DNA from: Planctomycetota bacterium | GTDB taxonomy: Bacteria > Planctomycetota > UBA8108 > UBA1146 > JAJFFE01 | Direction: 5' to 3' | DNA: 37,147 nucleotides | NCBI GenBank assembly: GCA_021776775.1 | Contig: JAJFFE010000370.1 | Coordinates: 1 to 37,147 of the forward strand | Shown here: positions 31,800-37,147 of the stretch, one piece after another | Numbering within the stretch: position 1 is the stretch's first letter | How the letters are laid out: every line of letters starts with the position of its first letter | Made by a program: the position numbers and the translations under genes | Notes under the pieces: model-generated | Database searches by the model: none | Seen by the model: the letters and a program-made list of their open reading frames with translations, nothing else | Told to the model about the DNA's origin: nothing

Positions 31800-32087
31800 T
31801 TGGCGAAGAAGAAATCAAAAAGCAAGTCGCGAGGCGGACGTCCACGAGTTCGTTCGGGCGATGAAATTCAGGTGTCCGTCGAGTTCCCGCTCGTCGAGTA
31901 CGCTCAACTGTCTGCGTTCACGAACTATGCAAAAGAGCAAGCGGCTGCTGACGGGAGCTCGGTTTGGAGACAGAGTCAGCGCTACCTCTTTCTGAGACTA
32001 TGGCGTGAGTTCTGGGACAGTCTTCCGCTCGAAACTCGCAAGCAGATCGAGGGCGCAGAGTCGTACCAGCAGATCGTTCAACCCTGA
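31800..32087 (+). CDS. Small basic protein, possibly ribbon-helix-helix
   Basis: Ninety-five residues with a lysine/arginine-rich head (AKKKSKSKSRGGRPRVRSG). A strand-then-helix pattern IQVSVEFPLVEYAQLSAFTN follows, with an aromatic helix (SQRYLFLRLWREFWDSL). That order suggests a ribbon-helix-helix or other small nucleic-acid-binding protein, but it is a weak match by eye. The start is TTG 31800 with an excellent AAGGAGG eight bases upstream; no ATG would give a plausible protein. A weak promoter (TTGAAT 31747, TAGGTT 31770) precedes it. The 291-bp gap before it (31509-31799) holds nothing else that I can support. Confidence 0.6.
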   Translation: MAKKKSKSKSRGGRPRVRSGDEIQVSVEFPLVEYAQLSAFTNYAKEQAAADGSSVWRQSQRYLFLRLWREFWDSLPLETRKQIEGAESYQQIVQP

Positions 32088-32168
32088 GTAAGCATAGTCA
32101 TGTCGATTCCCGGGCGGACGTCGAGCGACGAGTGCATCGTCTCGGACAAGAGACGCGTGGCTACCGCG

Positions 32169-32645
32169 TCAGCGAAGCAGTGGGCTTTCGAGTTGGAGTA
32201 ACGCTTCCTTGATCGGAAGTCCGCCTCCGAATCCTGTCAGCTTGCCGTTGCTTCCAATGACGCGATGGCACGGGATGATGATCGGGATCGGGTTCTTGCC
32301 GTTGGCCGCACCGACTGCTCGAGACGCCGCCGGCTTGCCTATACGTTCAGCCAGCTCGCCGTAAGAGATCGTCTCTCCGTGCGGGATGTCACAGAGGCCG
32401 TCCCACACGCGTCGCTGAAACTCAGTGCCTTCCGGAGCCAGCGGGACGTCGAACTGCTGGCGATTGCGTGCGAAGTATTCCGTCAGTTGCGACGCCGTTC
32501 GTTCGACGACTGCGTTCGTATTGCAGCCCGGCGGAGGCGTGATGTCGTCTTTCGCGAAGTGAACGACTTTCAAGTGGGTGTCGTCCGCAACGATGGTCAG
32601 TAATCCAATCGGTGTTTCGACCGTGCCGTAGCTGAGTTCGGTCAT
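32169..32645 (-). CDS. ogt: Methylated-DNA-protein cysteine methyltransferase (Ogt)
   Basis: Repairs O6-methylguanine (and O4-methylthymine) by moving the methyl group onto its own Cys, a one-use protein. Length is 158 residues. The acceptor is Cys126 in the invariant PCHRV (IIIPCHRVIGSNGKLTGFGGG), with the DNA-binding helix at SRAVGAANGKNP. The gene starts three bases after the Ada-AlkA stop, so the two form an operon and repair different alkyl lesions together. There is no Ada N-terminal domain on this protein; that part sits on the neighbour. Confidence 0.95.
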   Translation of the reverse strand: MTELSYGTVETPIGLLTIVADDTHLKVVHFAKDDITPPPGCNTNAVVERTASQLTEYFARNRQQFDVPLAPEGTEFQRRVWDGLCDIPHGETISYGELAERIGKPAASRAVGAANGKNPIPIIIPCHRVIGSNGKLTGFGGGLPIKEALLQLESPLLR

Positions 32646-32648
32646 CCG

Positions 32649-34115
32649 CTAACCTCCGCTTCCGAGTCGGTTCCACAAATGTATGGTCGCGTACGCTCGC
32701 CACGGGCGCCACAACTCCGAACGCTTCTCGAGTTTGGTGGCAGACCAGCGGTCCCCGGGGGCCGCGAGCGCCTTCTGCAGTCCGAGGTCTCCGCTCGGGA
32801 ACGCGTCCGGTTCACCGAGAGCGCGCAGCGCGATGTAGTCCGCCGTCCACGGTCCGATACCGGGGAGCGCGCAGAGAGCGGCGCGTGCTTCGTCGGGTGA
32901 TCCCAACTCTTCGAAGTCGACCATGCCATCAGCCACCGCGTTTGCGAGACCACGGATGGCTCGTGCGCGGGCGCCAGGAATGCCAATCTCGTCGAGCGAC
33001 GCCTCAGCCAAAACGTAGGCCGGGGGAAAGATGAAGCGAGGTTGGTCGACGGATGGATTGTCCACGTCGTTGATTCGCCGGCCGTATTGCTCGACCAGAC
33101 GGCCGGAGATCGTCGTCGCGCCTTTGACCGAAACCTGTTGACCGAGGATTCCGCGGACCGCGAGTTCGAATCCGCACCACGCACCGGGGACTCGCAGCCC
33201 GGGCGTCTTGCGAACGATCGGGCGTAGATCGGCATCCCGACAGAGCTGTGCGCCGATTTCAATCGGGTCGGCATTGACGTCGAACAGACGCCGAACCCGT
33301 CTCACCACGTCGAGTAGCCGATGGGACTCGACGATAGGCATCGATAGTTCGAGCGCGTGGCCGTCGTCTGCTTGTCGGATTTCGATGACGGACGCCACGC
33401 CGTCGAACTCGATGCTGCGGCGATAGCGATCGTCGAGCACCACTTCGACGCCCGGCAGTGCCCGAGGGCGCAAGAAGTTCAAGAGCGCAGTCCATGCGTA
33501 GGGGGGGCGATACGGAATTCGAAGCGTCAAGATGTCCGATGACTCTCGGGCCGGCCGCGAGTTGCCGCGGAGTTCGCGCGGTGTTGCGCCGAACGCTGAT
33601 TGGATCGCCGCGTTGAAACGTCGAACACTGGAGAACCCAGCCCCCAACGCGACGTCGATCATTTTCAGTTGGGTTTCGTCGATGAGGCGCCGCGCGAAGT
33701 GCACACGTCTGGTTTGAGCGACCGACAGCGGGCTCGCACCGAGGTGTTCCGCGAAAAGCCGGTCGAGTTGCCGACGGCCTACGTCGAGCCGAGCGGCTAG
33801 CGCATCGACGGAGGCGCCGTCCAGGACACCTTCCGAGATCAAGCGCATGGCACGTGAGACGACCGCCGAGGATCCGACCCAATCGGGCGTCCCGGGCGCG
33901 GTCTCCGGGCGGCAGCGTCGACATGGCCGGAACCCGGCAGCTTCAGCCGCGGCGGCACAGGCGTAGAACGTCACGTTCTTGCGGTGAGGCCGACGTGCCG
34001 GGCAGATCGGACGGCAGTAGATGCCGGTCGTCTTCACGCCGGTGAAGAACCGCCCGTCGAAGCGGGGGTCGCGGCTCTCCAGAGCGCGGTAACAGTGCAA
34101 AGCGTTGAGTGTCAT
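32649..34115 (-). CDS. alkA: Ada-type sensor fused to AlkA 3-methyladenine glycosylase
   Basis: A 488-residue bifunctional alkylation-repair protein. The Ada-like Zn domain has C34, C38, C65 and C68 (GIYCRPICPAR, PCRRCRPE); C34 corresponds to the Ada Cys that takes a methyl group from methylphosphotriesters and turns the protein into an activator. An AraC-type helix-turn-helix follows (about 85-190). Then come the AlkA N-terminal domain and the HhH-GPD glycosylase domain, with LPGIGPWTADYIALRALG and the catalytic Asp in PSGDLGL, which excises 3-methyladenine and related bases. The Ogt domain is a separate gene downstream. No Shine-Dalgarno lies near the ATG, but TAGTCT ends seven bases before it, so a leaderless transcript is possible. 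Confidence 0.93.
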   Translation of the reverse strand: MTLNALHCYRALESRDPRFDGRFFTGVKTTGIYCRPICPARRPHRKNVTFYACAAAAEAAGFRPCRRCRPETAPGTPDWVGSSAVVSRAMRLISEGVLDGASVDALAARLDVGRRQLDRLFAEHLGASPLSVAQTRRVHFARRLIDETQLKMIDVALGAGFSSVRRFNAAIQSAFGATPRELRGNSRPARESSDILTLRIPYRPPYAWTALLNFLRPRALPGVEVVLDDRYRRSIEFDGVASVIEIRQADDGHALELSMPIVESHRLLDVVRRVRRLFDVNADPIEIGAQLCRDADLRPIVRKTPGLRVPGAWCGFELAVRGILGQQVSVKGATTISGRLVEQYGRRINDVDNPSVDQPRFIFPPAYVLAEASLDEIGIPGARARAIRGLANAVADGMVDFEELGSPDEARAALCALPGIGPWTADYIALRALGEPDAFPSGDLGLQKALAAPGDRWSATKLEKRSELWRPWRAYATIHLWNRLGSGG

Positions 34116-34498
34116 GCCGGACAGACTACTGCCTCCGCGCCGTCACATCTGGCCGTTTTGAGACATCGCCATCGGGTCGTGATGCCGTCGGAGTGTCAAC
34201 ACCCATCTGTTGCTTGGCACCCGCAGGGAGTCCGCTGTCCGATCCGGCCCGCACGACGGGTAAGGCGCGCCGGCGTCGCGACGAAGAGCGGAGATGGGCT
34301 TCTCCCAGGATTGCGACTTGCCGAAATGGTCGGCCGCCGATGCTCGATAGGTGATCGACGTGCATTAGCGAACTGCTATGCCCGATGAGCGCCAGTCGTG
34401 ACGTCCTTTTTTAGGAATCGGACCAGTCGATCACAGCCGTTGATTTCAACCTTGACGATAGATTCCCGATAGTAACGATAGCGATAGAAGGAGGGTGT
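34116..34498. promoter_or_regulatory. Divergent gap with four CGATAG direct repeats
   Basis: No gene is supported. In the last 50 bases the hexamer CGATAG occurs four times on the plus strand, starting at 34456, 34467, 34476 and 34482, directly upstream of the AAGGAGGG and ATG of the CHRD protein gene. The first copy overlaps a -35-like TTGACG (34452-34457). This could be an operator array or a slipped repeat; no matching -10 box is clear. Confidence 0.5.
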
Positions 34499-35203
34499 AT
34501 GTCTCGTTTCACATGTTTCGTTGCTGTCATTGTTTCTACGCTCACCGTGAGCCGCTCGGCTGACGCTGACTTGATAGAGTTCGTCGCGAACATCGATGGG
34601 TTTCAACCCGCTTCGTGCGCAGGGACTGGGTCGGCCGCCACGGGTGTCGGGAGTTTCATGCTCGACACCGACACCGGTGTCGTCACCTACGACATCAACT
34701 ACGCCGGCCTTGGGTCCGCCGAGCAGGCGGCACACGTACACGGTCCCGCTCCGGTTTGCGAGTTTGCCGGCATCGTCTACATCTTGCCGAGCGGAACGCC
34801 GAAGATCGGAACGGCTTCGCTCTCGCCGCAACAGCAGTTGGAGACGCTGATGGGTCGACACTTCGTTCTGATTCACAGTGCCGACATCCCCGCCGGTGAG
34901 ATTCGCGGCCAGGTCCTTCCCGTCTTTTCGCCGAACCCGTTCTTGCGAGGTGACTGTAGCGGCGACGGAGCGACGGACCTTGGCGACGCGATCAGTTTGC
35001 TCGACGCCATCTTCGTCGGCGGTAACCCTATTCTGTGTGCCGATGCTTGTGACATGAACGACGACGGCCAGAACGACCTCGGCGACGCGATCTACTTGTT
35101 GTCGAACTTGTTTGCGGGAGGGGCGAGTTTGGCCGAGCCGTTGACCTGTGGAGCCGATCCCACGGTGGACGGATTGGATTGCTTACTCCCGACCTGCCCG
35201 TAG
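34499..35203 (+). CDS. Exported CHRD-domain protein with dockerin-like tail
   Basis: A 234-residue secreted protein. A signal peptide (FTCFVAVIVSTLTVSRSADA) is followed by a CHRD domain, recognisable by TGVGSFMLDTDTGVVTYDI, EQAAHVHGPAP and FVLIHSADIPAGEIRGQVLP, a beta-barrel-like fold found in chordin and many bacterial surface proteins. The tail has the two Ca-binding repeats GDCSGDGATDLGDAISLLDA and DMNDDGQNDLGDAIYLLSNL, and the end TCGADPTVDGLDCLLPTCP. It is the shortest of the four proteins with this tail. AAGGAGGG precedes the ATG. It is convergent with the small Cys-rich gene 18 bp downstream. Confidence 0.86.
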   Translation: MSRFTCFVAVIVSTLTVSRSADADLIEFVANIDGFQPASCAGTGSAATGVGSFMLDTDTGVVTYDINYAGLGSAEQAAHVHGPAPVCEFAGIVYILPSGTPKIGTASLSPQQQLETLMGRHFVLIHSADIPAGEIRGQVLPVFSPNPFLRGDCSGDGATDLGDAISLLDAIFVGGNPILCADACDMNDDGQNDLGDAIYLLSNLFAGGASLAEPLTCGADPTVDGLDCLLPTCP

Positions 35204-35221
35204 CTAGTGACCGCGAGGCGC

Positions 35222-35437
35222 TTACTCCGAGACCTGTTGCTCACAACGCGGGCAAATGCAGTGGGTGACCTTCTGCTTGTCGGGGATCCGTTGCGATTCG
35301 TCGATGGGCACCCACCGGTGGTCCGCAGACTCGACGCACCAACACCAGGCGCAAACGCGCACAAGTTTCGGCGGCGGCTGAGGATCTTCGTCGAGGGGGG
35401 AGTACTCGTTCATGGCCGTCATTGCTTTGGTTCTCAT
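35222..35437 (-). CDS. Small zinc-ribbon-like protein
   Basis: Seventy-one residues with paired cysteines VCAWCWC (C29, C32, C34) and CICPRC (C60, C62, C65) around HRWVPIDESQR, so a bound zinc is likely. The CxWC ... W ... THxICPxC layout resembles the short Cys motif found at the end of some bacterial sensor proteins, where it probably binds metal. The frame stays open to 35599, but the residues upstream do not look coding; ATG 35437, 35422 or 35413 are possible and none has a good ribosome-binding site. The function is unknown. Confidence 0.6.
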   Translation of the reverse strand: MRTKAMTAMNEYSPLDEDPQPPPKLVRVCAWCWCVESADHRWVPIDESQRIPDKQKVTHCICPRCEQQVSE

Positions 35438-35845
35438 GGGGCTTCTGGGGGAGCGGCGGCTGAATAGGTAGAGCACGCGGCCGGCCGAACTGAACGCACG
35501 CGAGATTCTTTGCGACGCGTAGAGAGCCCAGCCGAGTCGTTGTCCGTGTCGTATTTTCGGTCCATTCTTCGAAAGTGTGATGCGGTCAGCTCCGGTCACG
35601 ACCCGGGGGCGCTGATTGCGCCGGCGACGTCGCGTTGATCCAACGGATGGTTGGTTCGGACGACAGAACTATCCGAGGCGGTTGGCGGCGCGGGTGGCCG
35701 GGTTGTCTGCGCTCTTGCCCATTTGCTTGCGAGCCAACAGGCGATCTGCCGTCGACTGTTCCGATAGGCGTGCCGACAGTTTTCTCGGGTCCGGCCTCTT
35801 GGATCCTTGGAGATGACGAGGCATCGTTCTCGACAAAGGGAGCGG
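35438..35845. other. Gap before the SRPBCC gene
   Basis: I see no supported gene beyond a possible N-terminal extension of the small Cys-rich protein (to 35599). A short stem GGCGC-TGATT-GCGCC lies at about 35608-35622. Long minus-strand frames through this region and the next two genes show no recognisable motif and look like codon-bias shadows. Confidence 0.3.
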
Positions 35846-36316
35846 GTGCCGAAAGTGAGAGTCTTCACACTGGAGCGAGAGCAGTTGTTGCCGTTCGCGA
35901 GGGAGGACGTGTTCGACTTCTTCTCGAACGCGTTGAACCTCGAACGAATCACGCCTCCGTTCCTTCGGTTTCGGGTGACCACGCCGCAGCCCATCGTCCT
36001 TTCGGAGGGGGCCGAGATTCGGTATCGCCTTCGACTGCACGGGTTCCCGTTTGGGTGGACCACCCGAATCGACGCCTGGGATCCGCCCTTCAGATTCGTC
36101 GACCGGCAGCTCCGCGGACCGTATCGCCTCTGGGAGCACACCCACACGTTCGAAGAGCGGCCAGACGGTACTCTGGCCAGCGACCGCGTTCGCTACGCCG
36201 TCTGGGGCGGAGCCTTGATCGATCGACTCTTCGTTCGATCCGACGTGGACAAGATCTTCGATTACCGCGCTGAGCGGCTCCTCACCGAAATCCCCCGCGC
36301 CATTCGCTCTTCCTGA
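35846..36316 (+). CDS. SRPBCC (START-like) ligand-binding protein
   Basis: About 156 residues. The N terminus (VFTLEREQLLPFAREDVFDFFSNALNLERITPPFLRFRV) and the C-terminal helix (IDRLFVRSDVDKIFDYRAERLLTEI) match the SRPBCC/cyclase-dehydrase pattern seen in small stand-alone proteins. The fold makes a hydrophobic pocket; the ligand is unknown. The start is uncertain. GTG 35846 has GGGAG just upstream, with GTG 35855 nine bases further on. An ATG at 35813 adds eleven unconvincing Arg-rich residues and has no spaced ribosome-binding site. Confidence 0.78.
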   Translation: MPKVRVFTLEREQLLPFAREDVFDFFSNALNLERITPPFLRFRVTTPQPIVLSEGAEIRYRLRLHGFPFGWTTRIDAWDPPFRFVDRQLRGPYRLWEHTHTFEERPDGTLASDRVRYAVWGGALIDRLFVRSDVDKIFDYRAERLLTEIPRAIRSS

Positions 36317-36481
36317 GTGGGGGCGAGTTGCGACCTCCGCAGATTTTTTCGGGAAAGCTGAAGCACTGTTCGGCAGCGTGGGAACTACCCAGTAGCGCAA
36401 CGGAATCGCTGGCCGATCGGTTGGCGAAGTTCGATTCCTCGCGACAATAGCGTGGGTCCGTTCCCAGAAGGTGCTGAGGTC

Positions 36482-37147
36482 ATGTCTACTCCCGAGCCCA
36501 TCCGACTGAACATTCGAGAGCTGCTCCAGCACTCGGGTTGGATGCGTCGATTCGCGCGGCGCCTCGTCGAGGATCCGCAGCGCGCCGACGATCTGGTCCA
36601 GCAGACGTGGGTGGCCGCTCTCGAGCGCCCGCCACGCCACGAGGGCCGTCAGCGAGCGTGGCTCGGCAGCGTGCTTCGGCGTCTCGCTGCGCGTACCTAT
36701 CGAAGTGAAGCGAGGCGAGAAGCCCGGGAGCGGACCGTGGCACGTGACGAACTCCTCGACGACGAGGTCGGCGGCGCCGGGATCATCGGCGTGGAGACGC
36801 TGGTCGAGCGCGCCGAGCTACAACAGCAGATCGCGCGGTGTGTGCTCGACCTCGACGAACCGTATCGGGTCACGGTGCTGCTTCGGTTCTACGAAGAACT
36901 TTCGACGGCGGAGGTCGCCGATCGGCTCGGCGTGCCTGAATCCACCGTACGAACTCGTCTCCGTCGGGCGCTCGAGCGGACGCGCGAGAAACTCGACGCG
37001 TCGCACGGAGGTCGAGCGCAGTGGGGCGCCATCCTGCTCCCATTGGGCACGTTTCAGGTCGGTACCGTTCAAGCGGGGGGGGCGGCTGCTTCCCAGTTAA
37101 CTGCGTACGCTAAAGCCGTAACGTCGACGAGTTCGGCGACGGCGTTG
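36482..37147 (+). CDS. ECF-type sigma factor, 3' end outside the window
   Basis: At least 222 residues, running off the right edge. Sigma region 2 spans about 20-75 (RRFARRLVEDPQRADDLVQQ, the DDLVQQTW core) and region 4 about 113-172 (LDEPYRVTVLLRFYEELSTA then VADRLGVPESTVRTRLRRA), both intact. The linker between them is Arg/Glu-rich. After residue 172, where most ECF factors end, the protein continues with WGAILLPLGTFQVGTVQAGG and an Ala/Thr-rich stretch, a possible membrane segment or start of another domain, as in some planctomycete sigma factors with C-terminal extensions. GAAGG and GAGG lie 5-15 bases before the ATG. No anti-sigma factor is visible. Confidence 0.88.
   Translation, partial: MSTPEPIRLNIRELLQHSGWMRRFARRLVEDPQRADDLVQQTWVAALERPPRHEGRQRAWLGSVLRRLAARTYRSEARREARERTVARDELLDDEVGGAGIIGVETLVERAELQQQIARCVLDLDEPYRVTVLLRFYEELSTAEVADRLGVPESTVRTRLRRALERTREKLDASHGGRAQWGAILLPLGTFQVGTVQAGGAAASQLTAYAKAVTSTSSATAL

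Noticed and set aside
35669..36640. Minus-strand open frame of 323 codons across the SRPBCC and sigma genes
   Set aside because: It shows no recognisable motif, is Arg/Ser/Pro-rich and lies opposite two genes with clear family motifs; a high-GC shadow frame.

Overview
The window is about 37 kb of GC-rich bacterial chromosome and most resembles the phylum Planctomycetota. That placement is inferred from protein style, not from a marker gene. Four large exported proteins carry a paired dockerin-like Ca-binding tail ending in a Cys-rich CGADPT-type motif, a tail I associate with planctomycetes. A TPR protein carries two RNA polymerase alpha-CTD-like domains, and an ECF sigma factor has a C-terminal extension. 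Several genes appear to start at TTG, GTG, CTG or ATT. I see no prophage, insertion sequence or CRISPR array; the region reads as ordinary chromosome with accessory genes scattered among housekeeping genes.

Layout. 1-1500: an HxlR regulator divergent from a pirin-like dioxygenase, with a large palindrome between them. 1520-3404: a compact two-gene isonitrile (isocyanide) operon, a PvcA/DIT1-type synthase overlapping an Fe(II)/2-oxoglutarate oxygenase, preceded by unusual repeats. 3905-5929: an exported esterase-like protein with a dockerin-like tail. 6000-7445: short repeats, tRNA-Thr(CGT) and a XerC/D-type recombinase. 7765-9764: a minus-strand operon of a PD40 lipoprotein, a second lipoprotein and a small acidic protein. 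9879-11954: pabB and an orphan gene closed by a strong terminator. 12052-17444: a kelch/Ig-like exported protein with the dockerin-like module at its N terminus, a two-domain cyanophycinase-family protein and a membrane-anchored unknown. 17620-19945: feoA-feoB ferrous iron uptake. 20037-22481: another dockerin-tailed surface protein. 22510-25709: PcrA/UvrD helicase coupled to an EF-hand exported protein. 26081-27973: the TPR-alphaCTD gene and ruvA. 28100-29823: a long, possibly structured leader and an exported unknown. 29992-31508: a metallophosphoesterase and a lipoprotein hydrolase. 31800-34115: a small basic protein and an ogt / Ada-AlkA alkylation-repair operon. 34499-37147: a CHRD-dockerin protein, a small Cys-rich protein, an SRPBCC protein and an ECF sigma factor cut by the window edge.

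How the genes work together. DNA maintenance is well represented: xerC, pcrA, ruvA, ogt and Ada-AlkA. The last two divide between adjacent genes the tasks that one Ada protein performs in E. coli. The four dockerin-type proteins look like a family of surface or secreted proteins sharing one module. The clearest specialised metabolism is the isonitrile gene pair. The most unusual regulatory candidates are the alphaCTD-duplicated TPR protein, the repeats ahead of the isonitrile operon and the alternative-pairing leader upstream of 28570. All calls come from reading motifs by eye; no database search was run.
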